DNA from: Eublepharis macularius
Taxonomy: Eukaryota > Chordata > Lepidosauria > Squamata > Eublepharidae
Reading direction: 5' to 3'
Assembly (NCBI RefSeq): GCF_028583425.1
Contig: NC_072795.1
Location: 6,719,001-6,783,000 of the forward strand
DNA: 64,000 bases
In this document: positions 20,616-31,379 of the stretch, one piece after another
Layout of the letters: each line of letters starts with the position of its first letter
How positions within the stretch are numbered: position 1 is the first letter of the stretch
The notes under the pieces: model-generated
Seen by the model: only the letters and a program-made list of their open reading frames with translations
Told to the model about the DNA's origin: nothing
The model's database searches: none
Program-made: the position numbers and the translations under genes

Positions 20616-21371
20616 TTGGTCTCGAGAGCAGCTCCATTCTTTGTTGGTCTCGAGGGCAGCTCCATTCTTTGTTGGTCTCGAGGGCAGCTCCATTCTTTGT
20701 TGGTCTCGAGGGCAGCTCCATTCTTTGTTGGTCTCGAGAGCAGCTCCATTCTTTGTTGGTCTCGAGGGCAGCTCCATTCTTTGTTGGTCTCGAGAGCAGC
20801 TCCATTCTTTGTTGGTCTCAAGGGCAGCTCCATTCTTTGTTGGTCTCGAGGGCAGCTTCATTCTTTGTTGGTCTCAAGAGCAGCTCCATTCTTTGTTGGT
20901 CTCGAGGGCAGCTCCATTCTTTGTTGGTCTCGAGGGCAGCTCCATTCTTTGTTGGTCTCGAGGGCAGCTCCATTCTTTGTTGGTCTCGAGAGCAGCTCCA
21001 TTCTTTGTTGGTCTCGAGGGCAGCTCCATTCTTTGTTGGTCTCGAGGGCAGCTCCATTCTTTGTTGGTCTCGAGAGCAGCTCCATTCTTTGTTGGTCTCG
21101 AGGGCAGCTCCATTCTTTGTTGGTCTCGAGGGCAGCTCCATTCTTTGTTGGTCTCAAGGGCAGCTCCATTCTTTGTTGGTCTCGAGGGCAGCTCCATTCT
21201 TTGTTGATCTCGAGGGCAGCTCCATTCTTTGTTGGTCTCGAGGGCAGCTCCATTCTTTGTTGGTCTCGAGAGCAGCTCCATTCTTTGTTGGTCTCGAGGG
21301 CAGCTCCATTCTTTGTTGGTCTCGAGGGCAGCTCCATTCTTCGTTGGTCTCGAAGGCAGCTCCATTCTTTG
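20616..21371. repeat. 28-bp minisatellite, exactly 27 units
   Basis: The unit begins TTGGTCTCGAGGGCAGCTCC and ends ATTCTTTG. The block is 756 bp = 27 x 28 with no indel. Units vary only by single substitutions, mainly CTCGAGG/CTCGAGA/CTCAAGG. The unit contains no stop codon in any of the six frames, and 28 is not a multiple of 3. All frames are therefore open over the whole block and give the same 28-residue period; these frames are artefacts, not genes. The flanks are unique intron 2 sequence. Such homogeneity implies recent expansion or gene conversion. Confidence 0.97.
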
Positions 21372-21534
21372 TGCTTTCTGCAGCCCTGAAATGTTTCTGA
21401 GGCCGTGCTCCTCTTCCGTAGCCAGGCTGTGTAATGAGAGCAGTGTCATCTAGCGCTTCCGAGTTACGCACTTTTTGCATACAAATTCGTGCTCCTGCAT
21501 ATTACGGCCATCTAGGCTTTCACACACTCAAATA

Positions 21535-21772
21535 TCTTTATGTTTATTTGCTTCATTTATACCCTGCCCTTTTCCCCAATGGGGACCAAAGGCAGTTTTA
21601 CATCATTCTCTTTTCCTCCGTTTTATCCTCACAACAGCCCTGTGAGATGCATTAGGCTGAGAATGTATGACTGACTGTAACCCAGCGAGCTTCCATGACA
21701 GGGCGGGGATTAGAACCTGGGTCTCCCAGATCCTAACCCGATGCTCTGACCACTACACCACACTGGCTCTCA
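21535..21772 (-). mobile_element. tRNA-derived SINE (type 3, minus)
   Basis: Read on the minus strand: GAGAGCCAGTGTGGTGTAGT (A box), CCCAGGTTCTAATCCCCGCC (B box), GGGCTGTTGTGAGGATAAAA, and a TGGGGAAAAGGGCAGGGTAT tail. The same family appears split at 58140-58740 and in part at 34485, 44270 and 62655. Confidence 0.85.
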
Positions 21773-22393
21773 ATCATATATGATTTGAGCAATCATATCA
21801 AAGATTTTTTCCCCCCATTAGGAATGAAATTGGGAGGAAACTTTTGCCCTCCCGCGAGTAAAATTTGGTAAGGCTATCAAGGGCCAGATATGCTATTTTG
21901 TAGAAAGCCTCTACTTGTACATTTCCATGTACAGCAATTTATTTTGAAGGCATTTCTCCCTTTACACCAGATGTCTGCTGCACCTTGTGTGAAAAATTTC
22001 TGCCCTTTTGACATGTTAGCTGTCTACCAGATGAAAAAAACCACACGTGAGCCTGCAGTTTAGCTGAGCTCTGGGAGCTTGCAGTTATTAGCACTCGTGG
22101 GAAATCCTCAAAGCACAAATAACTTTCTCCCTTGGTCACATTTAATATTCTGCAGATGATGTTAATCTCGATAACAGAATAACGGGGAAAAAAGGAGACT
22201 GGATTTATAGTGTGGCTCTGCCGGAGAAAGTAGGAAACTTCCTCTCCGGTGGTTTCCAAATATCTTTGCGCACTTCCGTCTGGATTTCCTGCTAGGAAAG
22301 AGTTGTGTTCTTGAACTGTGAGCAATAGTGCTGTAATTTGGGGCGGTTGGAGGCTTTAAATTCTGGCCCAGCAGATTGGATCGTCCTCTTGTA

Positions 22394-22572
22394 CAGCAGG
22401 ATTGGAGTCCAGTGGCACCTTAGAGACCAACAAGATTTTCAAGGTGTAAGCTTTTGAGAGTCAGAACTCCCTTCTTCGGATATCCTGAAAATCTTTTTGG
22501 TCTCTAAGGTGCCACTGGACTCCAGTTCTGCTGTTCTACTGTAGACTAACATGGCTACTCACCTAAAACTAT
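22394..22572. repeat. Family P, full palindromic copy
   Basis: ATTGGAGTCCAGTGGCACCT…TAGAGACCAACAAGATTTTC is opposed by AAAATCTTTTTGGTCTCTAA…GGTGCCACTGGACTCC. The terminal part is ACTAACATGGCTACTCACC. Confidence 0.8.
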
Positions 22573-24774
22573 GTTCTTGTACAGACTTCTGATTTATTTT
22601 CAAAATTATAGTAAACTACTGGCAGGGCCATTTCTTTTGCCAAGCCCCCAAGCAACTGCTTGGGGCAGCACAAAATGGGGGGTGCCAACATACTGCGGGG
22701 CTTAGCTTGCTCCCAGCCATCAAGGGTATGGGAGGTGACTGGTATCCCCTCATGACTTGGCCGGCAGTGGTACAGGCCCTGGAGGGAATAGGTTTACCTT
22801 GCTTGATGTGACCAAGTACCTTGGGCCAGCTGTGACGATCAGAGCCCTGTGAAATTCAGAATATAATGAAAGCTACAGTGACTGGCCTTTGAGTTATAAG
22901 GAGGTCGTGCCAGTGTTTTTACATCATTCTGGCTGCATGCCTAGATTTTCTCCGTTCATTATTTTGGTAATACTTTCCAAAGCACCCATCAGTTCTTGCT
23001 TGTCCTACTAATGACCTTCTGAGATTTAGTCCGAGAGTGAGAGAGATGATTGATTGATTGATTGGGTCCAAGGTCTGCATGCGTGCTTCGTGGTAGAATA
23101 GGTATTTTTCTTTGCATCGTGTGGGCCTCTGCTAACACTCTGAAAGGGGCAGAGTAGATAAAAATGGGTACCTTTTAAAAACTAAAAATTTAATCAAGTT
23201 TTTTGTGACTTACAAACTTGTTTAAAGGGAAATCTAAATTTTTATTCATACCTGCCTTAGTAATCTCACAGGATCGTCAGCATCTGTCAAACACATTGCC
23301 TTCAGGCTGCTTTTCTACGTAAAAAAGAAAACCACAGCGGGGAGGGGGAGGCCCGAGGTTAAATGGGGGAAACGGTGGTTCTGTCACGTGGGTTGAAGCT
23401 TCTTGTCCACAATTTTGTCCAGTAGCGTGTCCATTAGTCGTTTTCCTTTGCCTTTAGAACATTTGACCGTTTGCTACTGCCTGGTCTTTAGCATGTTCAC
23501 TCCGGAATCTCGCTTTGTTCAGTGGGGCTTACTTCCTAATGAACCACATTGAGTCGGTCTCTAGAAAGGTGGCATATAAATCTTCTGAATAAATAATAAA
23601 ATGTGCACAGGATTGCAGCCCTGGTCCTTAAGTGGGTGATCTCACCGAGAACTAAACTACATGAGACGCCCAACGTGTCGTGTTCCCACAAGTTTGCCTG
23701 GGAAGTGTAGTTGGGCCCCGCCCCGAGCTCCCGGAGGAAAACCCGTAAACTTGTGGAAACCTGACACGTGTTGGGCATCTCGTGTAGTTTAGCTCTTCGT
23801 GTCCCCTGCACATACGGAGAGTACCAAAGAGAGCTCTCACTCTTGTCTCTTAAGCAGGCATCATTATACCATGTGTGAGCTACCTGGGTCAGGTAGCCAG
23901 TGGCTTCGAGATAAGCCACTAGATGGTATCAAAAGCTGCCGTAAGGTGTACACCAAGAGTTTGCAGTTGTCAGAGCAGGCCTGACAATACCCATGCTTGG
24001 TTAAGAAAAGCATAAATTTCGAGACGGGAAGTTTTTCAGGCCCCCCCGGCAAAATATTTGTCATTACGGTGGGTGATGGGTGTGCGAAGGGAGGATCGGT
24101 ACGCTGCAAGGACCCACTGGGTTGTGCGTGTAGAGCATGTGTGTGTAGAGTGATCAGAGGAAGTTTTGTGGAAGTTGTGTCACCACAGAATTGCTGATGC
24201 TGCTTTCCTTTCTCTGGCGATCTTTAAGGGCCTCCTCTGGGCTTCTTGGTCCAAAGAAAGCAAAGTAGTATCTGCTGTAACGTTGTTAGGGTTTTTTTTT
24301 TCCTTTTTGGGTGGTATCCATTGTGATGCGTCTTGGAGGCTTTTTATAGTACAGTGAATCTGAAGAGAGAAAGGGGAAACTGGTGTCTCCAGGGGAGAGG
24401 TGGGAGCGAGGGAGCTGGAAGGAGAGAGCCACATTGAGAGCCCGGGACTGAGGTGGCCGGGGGGTCAGAAGCAGGGTGGAACGAGTTCACAGAGAGTCCT
24501 GAAAAGCCATCAGTGTGGCTTGGCTCCTCCCTGACAAAGCAGATGTTGCTATTCCTCTCCACTGGAGTGCGGGAACTGTTTTGATAAACTTTTAGCCCCC
24601 TGCTACTAAATGGCTTTTGTTGCCAAGCCTCCGCAGATCAGCCAGAACGGCGCTATCTTTGGGTCTTGCAGCGGCACTACAAGTCTGATTCTAGGCTAGT
24701 CTGAGTTCTCATTAGTGACAGCTTTCTTTGAGCAAGCTTGGGATGACCAGGTGTGCTCCTCAAGTGTCAGGCTT
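22573..24774. other. Intron 2, nothing recognised outside the MITE at 23648
   Basis: A (TGAT)n run at about 23049-23066 is visible. A possible hAT-like start (CAGGGCCATTTCTTTTGCC, 22624) has no matching right end that I could find. Confidence 0.4.
23648..23796. mobile_element. Palindromic MITE (about 149 bp)
   Basis: The left TIR AGAACTAAACTACATGAGAC continues into GCCCAACGTGTC and ACAAGTTT. The right arm AAACTTGTGG…GACACGTGTTGGGC…GTGTAGTTTAGCTCT is its inverse. The centre is GC-rich (GGGCCCCGCCCCGAGCTCCC). It is non-coding. Confidence 0.8.
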
Positions 24775-24787
24775 ACCTGTTGGGGTA

Positions 24788-25089
24788 GATAAAGGTAAAG
24801 GTAGTCCCCTGTGCAAGCACCAAGTCATTACTGACCCATAGGGGGATGTCACATCATGACGTTTTCTTGGCAGATTTTTTATGGGGTGGTTTGCCATTGC
24901 CTTCCCCAGTCATCTACACTTTACCCCCAGGAAACTGGGTACTCATTTTACCGACCTCGGAAGGATGGAAGGCTGAGTCAACCTTGAGCCGGCTACCTGA
25001 ACCTGGCTTCTGCCAGGATCGAACTCAGGTTGTGAGCAGAGCTTGGGCTGCAGTACTGCAGTTTACCACTCCGCATCACGGGGCTCTTC
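24788..25089 (-). mobile_element. Sauria SINE (minus)
   Basis: On the minus strand there is a tRNA-like head with A box (GTGATGCGGAGTGGTAAACT) and B box (GAGTTCGATCCTGG). The body follows (GGTAGCCGGCTCAAGGTTGA, AAACCACCCCATAAAAAATC), ending in the short tail GGGACTACCTTTACC. Perfect 13-bp duplications ACCTGTTGGGGTA flank it (24775-24787, 25090-25102). This family is squamate-specific and uses a Bov-B-type LINE tail. Confidence 0.95.
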
Positions 25090-25164
25090 ACCTGTTGGGG
25101 TATGGAAGGCTTTTTTTTTTTTTTAAAGGCACACAATTTTATTCTTCAAGTTGTACCATATATA

Positions 25165-25653
25165 TGGTAACAGCGGTACGGCTTTTATATACTCAAAAAC
25201 GGAAGTGCAAGGATCTACCTTCATTGGAAAATTGGATTGGAAAGGTGATGGACTTAGCTAAGATGGCCAAATTTACAGCGTTAATCAGAGACAAAACGCT
25301 CTCTATATTCATGGCAAATTGGAAACTTTTTGTGGACTGTCTGGGACAGATGAAGAAAAATGAGTTAATGATTTGTGGTTTTGATTTTTAAGAATAAGGA
25401 TCTGGGATATCAAGAAGATGAGATATAGGAAAAAGATATTAATTAGACCACAAGCTGATTGATTCTAAAAGAGGAAGTGTAGGCGAAAAACTGTAATGGA
25501 TTAATAATATGCTTATTATACTTTTTACTGTTTTTTTACTTTGTATGTAGGCCACTGTTGGCTCTTTGTAGTTGTGCTTTTGTTATGTTTAACTTTACTT
25601 CTTTGCTCTGTCTTTTAATTTTTCTACAATAAAAATAAAAAATAATTAAAAAA
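25165..25653 (+). mobile_element. L1 LINE 3' end, severely 5'-truncated
   Basis: It encodes only the last ~75 residues of L1 ORF2 (VTAVRLLYTQKRKCKDLPSL, GKVMDLAKMAKFTALIRDKT, ending GFDF-stop at 25391). A 3' UTR and an A-rich tail with AATAAA follow. Perfect target duplications TGTACCATATATA lie at 25152-25164 and 25654-25666. The protein is collinear with the longer L1 at 56280. The clean duplications suggest a fairly young insertion. Confidence 0.93.
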
Positions 25654-25666
25654 TGTACCATATATA

Positions 25667-26333
25667 AATATATTTAATTCTCGACATGACTTCATATGTG
25701 GATACTTAAATGCAGAGATTGAGGCCATGAACAGACGAGACAGATGTTTCTACAAACTTGAAAAAGTCTGAAATCTTAAAAAAAAAAAGGAATTAAAACT
25801 TCCCAACATAACAGAAAGAGCACCCGTAGGTTTAAAAAATGAATGCCCGCTCAGTGGTGGTTGCTAGGCAATCACAACAGTATCACTAGCCTTCAAGCTT
25901 GGGTTTCTAACAGTAAAAGGTGGAGGGAGTGGCCCTTTCCAGGGCTGTTTTGGCCTTTGAGGAAAGACTCATTGGGGCCAGGCCTGGCAGCAAGCCTTGG
26001 GCTCACCCAGTCCTGGAGAAGGAGGCAAATAAATGTAGGCTGGCTAGTGAGTGGGAAAGAGCAAAGGAAGCTGGGAGAGGGGAGAGGTGATGGGGTCTTT
26101 CAGGGAAGGGAAACAGAAAATAACGGAGGAGGTCAAAATGAGATGGCCCCTGCAAGTCCCTGCGGGTTCCTCTTTGTCATATATCTAATCCTGAAAACAG
26201 CCCTCCATGTGGATCAAAAAAGGGATAGGGGATTTTCCCCTATAAATCTGTGGGAATGTCCCAGGTTTTCAAGAAAGTCTGAAAAGAAAAAAGAAGTGTG
26301 CTCAACTGTTGAAACACTGCCTGTATATGGACT
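25667..26333. other. Intron 2, nothing recognised
   Basis: A 185-codon plus frame begins at 25843 and runs into the hAT element at 26342. Its composition is not convincing as coding. Confidence 0.45.
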
Positions 26334-26341
26334 GTGTAAGG

Positions 26342-27236
26342 CAGGGTGGATAAAAATCAATGATTTTTTAAAAAAAATCAAAAAAATCGGATTTTTTTGA
26401 TTTAAATCGGATTTTTTTTTATTCAAATTGGATTTTTTTAAATAAAATGATTTTTGAGGAAAATATATTACCATCCAAAGGTTATTCCATCATGAAATAA
26501 AGATTAGTTTTTAATTATGTAGAATAAGGCTGTATATGTTTATTTTTTTTGGTAAATAAATTCCATTAATCCATTCACAATGTCATGCTCTTCCAGAGGT
26601 TTTTGTAAGATTATTGGGCAGTTTCTCTGCCTACAAGATATTATCACAGATGCTTGGTTTTGCAGTTCTCAAAACTGAATTTGTGTCAGCTCAGCAGAGA
26701 TCACATGCCTCTTCTTCACAGCAAAAATGTTATAACATGAACAGAGTTGAGAAAAAGACCTTAATCCTATTGTTCTACAAACCTATGAAGACAGAATCAA
26801 CCCCTCCAGTGCTAAGTTTCAAGAAGTTCAGTGAATAGAAACAATATTTTTCTGATTGTTTGGAGTGGAATAGATCCGCACAAGAAGAAACTAAGTGTGA
26901 GGAGGGAGGGGCAAGCAGTACAAAATGAAAGTGAAACTTTTTGAGCACAATACTGCACAAGTCTTTGGATCTTTTGTGTGTATGACCTGAGGTTTATCAC
27001 ATTCTTTCCTTGGAGGAAAAAACCTATAATGGCAGCAGGCCGTAAAAGAGACCCAGTTTGGGAATACTTTAATGAAGTTCCTTTACCTATCGGTAAGGCA
27101 GGCATCTACTTGCATATTAAAGTTATACCAGCAAGAATTAGTCTTTATGTAGAAAACTATGATTTAAATCAAGCCTTACTGACTAGTGATTTAAATCGTG
27201 ATTTAAATCAGTTTGATTTAAATCAAATCCACCCTG
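26342..27236 (+). mobile_element. hAT-type element with BED-finger transposase remnant
   Basis: TIRs are CAGGGTGGATAAAAATCAAT and …GATTTAAATC…AAATCCACCCTG. Perfect duplications GTGTAAGG flank it (26334-26341, 27237-27244). The ends are built of degenerate TTTAAATC repeats. At about 27030 a frame reads MAAGRKRDPVWEYFNEVPL, the W…F start of a BED-type zinc finger as found at the N-terminus of hAT transposases. The cysteine/histidine part and the whole catalytic domain are missing. It is an 895-bp deletion derivative, and gives a direct link between the non-autonomous elements here and a hAT transposase. Confidence 0.9.
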
Positions 27237-27512
27237 GTGTAAGGTAAAGGACGGTCTCGTGACATAGCATGCAAGAACTCATTCACCATTTTGGATAAGC
27301 ATTGTTGGTATGGGAAGAAAGTTAGAGTAGGCGGGTGGTAGTGGCTTGGGTGGGAGAAGGTGGTTGGACAGGAAGAAGATGGTTGCAGGGATGGAGGAAG
27401 CAGTGGAGCCAGTGGGCTGGTTGGGTGGGAGAGTTGGTGAGTTGGAAGGGGGGAGCTGATCAAGAGGGGAGGAAGCAGGGCCTGTACGGGAAGAGATTTC
27501 CCCCTCCATGGC

Positions 27513-27655
27513 TTCAGGTGGGTAGCCATGTTGGTCTGTAGCAGAAGAGCAAGATTTGGGTCCAGTAGCACCTTTAAGACCAACTAGATTTCCAGGGGAT
27601 GGACGTTTGAGAGCCAGAGCTCCCTCGTGGGTCCTCTGCTTATCTACTCTTCTAA
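27513..27655. repeat. Family P, half copy
   Basis: GGTGGGTAGCCATGTTGGTC, GGTCCAGTAGCACCTTTAAG and ACCAACTAGATTTCCAGGGG form the left half only. Confidence 0.65.
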
Positions 27656-27892
27656 GATGCCCTTGTTTTGTTTTGCATAGTGCATTAAAGGCAGTCACTC
27701 AACCCTGTGAGGTAGGCCACTGCTGTCCTTTTTCTACAGGAGGAGGCTGAGCCCTTGAATAACACTGGTGGAAAGCGTTTTGCCAGTAGTTCCTCTGCTT
27801 TCTACCCAGTGTTTTCCTAGTGTTTTCGTATATTCAACTGCCGGTCCTCAAGCAGTGGGAAAATCAAGCACTATTCATGCATGGCTGACCCA

Positions 27893-28165
27893 TGAGGAGA
27901 CTGCATGTGACCTAGGGGCCCGTCTAGTCCAGTAGTAGCTAGCAGGATGCTTTTGGGAAGCCCTCAAGAAGGGCCCAAGGGGACAGCCCTACCTCTACTG
28001 CTGTGGCTATTCTGAGGTACAGTGCTTTCAAACATGGAAGTTCTATTGAACTATCATGGCTAATAACTGTTGATGGATCCGTCCTCTATGAATTCGTCAG
28101 ACCCCTGTTATAAAGCCCATCCCCACATGAATCGATACGGAGATATACTGAGAATGTGAGGTTGG
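27893..28165 (-). mobile_element. CR1 3' region (minus), diverged
   Basis: TGACCTAGGGGCCCGTCTAG…TCCAGTAGTAGCTAGCAGG is followed by AACTATCATGGCTAATAACT, GATGGATCCGTCCTCTATGA and ATTCGTCAG. This parallels the 'ATGGCTAGTAGCC…CCTCCATGAATTTGTC' part of the antisense CR1 3' region, also present at 36540. Confidence 0.6.
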
Positions 28166-28488
28166 TGTCTGTGTTTGGCTTGGCGTGGCTTGGTGACTTT
28201 TGCTCCCAACGTCCAGCACCGTTTTCCGGTGTAGAACCATTCCTTCTACAGAGTAGAGTGCATGACCAACAGCTGCCTGTTTAAAAAAATTGCATTTGGA
28301 CAGTTTTTTAAAGTGGGATTTTTAATCTCCCAAATTCTTGTATTGTTTTCATAAAGCCAGATAGTCACTTCTGACCATCCGGAATCTCTCTGTGTTGATG
28401 TGATTCACAGTCGGGATCGCATCGCCAGTGTTCGCCCTTTCCCTAGTTTGTACAGCGTGCTGTCAGCAACTTCCTTGTTACCTGATAT

Positions 28489-29077
28489 TAGGGTTGCCAG
28501 GCCCCCTCAATCTCCCAGCGCGAGATTGCGGCCTGGCTCTTACATGGGGCGGGGTGCGCATCCTGCAAGCTTGATGACGTCACTTCTGTGAAGTGACATC
28601 ATCACACAGCCCCTGGATTGCGCCGTTGGGGGCTGCTGCGGAGTGCAGGAATGCTCCTGCACTTCGCAGCAGCCCAAAATGGGCCCGATCCCTGCCAAAA
28701 CGGGCGCAGATTGGGTCCATTTTGGCGCGGATCGGGCTCGTTTTGGGTTCCTGTGCTCCACGGGGGCCCACAACGGACCCAATCTGCGCCAAAACAGGCC
28801 CGATCTGCGCCTGTTTTGGCACGGATTGGGCCCGTTTTGGCGCGGATCGGGTCCGTTATGGGCCCCTGCGGAGCGCAGGAATGCTCCCGCGCTCCACAGG
28901 GGCCCCTATCCAGGCCAAAACAGGCCTGATCCTGGCGGCTGCTGTGCGCGGGGCGCGCATTACCGCAGGGGGCGAGCATGGAAGGTGTGCCCCCCCTGCT
29001 GGCCAGGTAAGTAGGGGCGGGGGTGGGAGGGTGGGGGCAGGGCATCCCCCGCCCCCACCGGGAGTCTGGCAGCCCTA
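28489..29077. mobile_element. GC-rich hAT-type element with internal repeats
   Basis: TIRs are TAGGGTTGCCAGGCCCCC and …GAGTCTGGCAGCCCTA. Perfect 8-bp duplications CCTGATAT lie at 28481-28488 and 29078-29085. The 589-bp body is CpG-dense and made of repeated blocks such as GGCGCGGATCGGG(C/T)CCGTTTTGG-type text in both orientations. A TGACGTCA / TGACATCA pair lies near the left end (28575-28582, 28594-28601). Long open frames on both strands follow from the lack of stops in GC-rich repeats. Confidence 0.92.
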
Positions 29078-29085
29078 CCTGATAT

Positions 29086-30589
29086 AAGAATAGTAATTAA
29101 ACACTGTGGGATTTTCATTTGGCAACTTTTTCTCCTTATGTAATGCCACAAACAATTGAAGCGGTTAGCGGGTGGAGGTCTAGAAACTCTGTAATGTGCC
29201 AGGCCCAGAGCATTGATTTAAAGGCTTAGCTGACGGCACGGGCCCTCTGAGGCCTGCTACATGAGATCTTTCTTCAGCTGGAGACTTTGCAGGTTGAACC
29301 CAAGAGCTTCTGCCTGAACTGCTTTACTGATCTTAAAGATCTGTGTGTATGTGCACACGTGTGCCACACTAACGCATCCAAAGAATGTTCCTGCTGGAAC
29401 TGCTCTGAGAACTGAAAGTTACGTTTTCACTTACCTTATATTGGATTCATGACCATGTAGACAGTATTTGAATAATAATTGTATTAATAAGAATACAAGG
29501 AAGAATTGGTCGTGATTAAAAATATCGGATTTATTATGCACTAGCACTTTATATGTCCTTATAGGAAGTCTGTATGAAATTATGAATGGACTAGAGAAAA
29601 AAATACTTTTGTATTTATTGAATGGCGATTGATGTTACTAGAATACACTTTGAACGTTTTGTAAGAAATTGACTTGAAGTGGTGGTGTTTCGTTAGATGG
29701 TTACAAATTTTTGCTTTTGCTACCGATGAGCTTCTAGCATCATGTTTAAATCAGGCTTTGTAAGAGCCGTTCGGCCCAGTGTCTTGAGTCTGCACGGGTA
29801 AAATGTCTGAGACGCATAATAATTGTGCGTGTGTGTGAGTTGTGGGTCAGGTGGGAAGCCCTTTGGTACAGTGACCCTCTCTGGCTTTCCCGTTTGCCTG
29901 ATCCTGGTCTGCATAGAAGAGACGCTTGGGAACACTCAGGCATTCCTCAGAATCTGTACAGAAAGTTCTGTTGTGCTCCCATTCTGCTTGTGAAGTCTAC
30001 CCGTTTGTACGGCAGGTGCTGTTAGGCCAGGTAAATTGGCTTCACGCTACAAGGCATGGTGATCTTACATCTATCGATCTGCCTATTATTTTTATCCTAC
30101 CCTTCCTTCGCAGAGCTCAGGTTGTCCTGAATGGCTTGTGCTCATCTTGAGGTCTTTCAGATGGCATCAGTGGAAAGATTTGCTCTTCTCGGTTTGGCCA
30201 ATTCTCTGTCATTTCATGATCCAGGACTGACCGTGCAGTCTGCTGCTTGCTTTTATGTATATTTTCATCTGGCTTTTCACCTTCAGACTGGCTCTCAAAG
30301 CAGCTCACAGGAATAATTCGGGACAAACGACAATATAACGTTCAATGCAATATAGTTGTGCAGAGGAAGTTCTCTGCTGAGATGAATCTAGGTGTAGTGG
30401 AAGGGTGCCTGGCCGCTGCGTGCCCTCCTGGGGCCACTGGTTCTCTGTTCTGGTGAGCGCTGCTGCAAGGCCAGTTGTGGCCTCCCCCCATGTTTGTATC
30501 TGGACCAGCTGTTACCCCATGTTTACAACGAGGGGGCTGGCCCCAAGAAGTGGGTGGAAAGTGCCTGGTCCATTCTGTTTAGCTGTGTC
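29086..30589. other. Intron 2, nothing recognised
   Basis: A short antisense SINE-like remnant may lie at 29240-29340 (GGAGACTTTGCAGGTTGAAC). No exon found. Confidence 0.4.
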
Positions 30590-31115
30590 TTTGTATGACA
30601 AACTAGCAACAAAGTCCATTGTGGGGAAAAATGCAATGGGCTCTAGAAAGGGGAGGGCTGGCGAGCATTTCCACCTGCTCTGCTCCTGATCCCCGCTGGG
30701 TGAGGGGGGGGCAATGCCTCCTGCTTTGTGCCTGATCCAGCTGGGTGAAGGTAGAAGTGGGCTTTGCCACCTGCTCTGCTCCTGATCCCAACTGGGCAAA
30801 GGCAGGGGGGGCATTGCCACCTGCTCTGCTCCTAATCCCAACTGGGCAAAGGCAGGGGGGGCATTGCCACCTGCTCTGCTCCTGATCCCAACTGGGCAAA
30901 GGTGGGGGGGGGTATCGCCACCTGCTCCGCTCCTGCTCCCAGCTGGGTGAAGGCGCTGGGCAGACATTGGCACTTGCTCCACTCCTGAGCCTAGCCTGGG
31001 CTTCCCGCTGTGGCATGCTTTCTGGAGGGGCAGGCTGCCTTATCTGGGCTTCCCTACACGGCAGCACCTCTAGAGGTGCACCAGGGTAGGAAGTGAGTTG
31101 TCAGGAACATGGTCA
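30590..31115 (-). repeat. Interspersed repeat with ~50-bp minisatellite core (family R), copy 1
   Basis: The core (30678-30990) has about six units containing CCACCTGCTCTGCTCCTGAT and CCCAACTGGGCAAAGG, ending in a GC-rich GGGGGGGCATTG. Its flanks, AACAAAGTCCATTGTGGGGA at the left and CTCTAGAGGTGCACCAGGGT at the right, are the reverse complement of the flanks of the array at 55090-55990. It is therefore a dispersed element with a variable internal array, not a local slippage product. Confidence 0.85.
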
Positions 31116-31379
31116 GCATTTTACATAGTAGGATGCTGTCTGGGATAACCCAGCAAGCCCTTTGGCCATGAAAACAAAGTAAAGTGGGCAGTTGAAGATG
31201 CTCAACCTTCTAGCGCCTTCTTAGAATTCTGGCTCCTGGCATTCCTTGGACTCTGTTCCATTACTGTGAAAACATTGTCAGGTTTTGCCTTGGACGCTAT
31301 GGCGTGAGGCACTGAAGTGCCAGGCCCTGCCCCCAGGGGAGCGTCAGGGATACTGCAGGACCCAGCTCTGCGGAAGGAG

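Noticed and set aside
20616..21371. A regular direct-repeat array that could be mistaken for a CRISPR
   Set aside because: There are no unique spacers; the whole 28-bp unit repeats. The genome is a vertebrate one and there are no cas genes.
20443..21480. Several 100-260 codon frames on both strands with a 28-residue repeat
   Set aside because: They are all translations of the 28-bp minisatellite, whose unit has no stop in any frame. There are no splice sites, start context or conserved motif.
22624..22840. Possible hAT element starting CAGGGCCATTTC
   Set aside because: No matching right TIR or 8-bp duplication could be located.
28540..29087. Overlapping open frames of 80-164 codons on both strands
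   Set aside because: They lie inside the GC-rich hAT element at 28489-29077, and the peptides are repeat translations.
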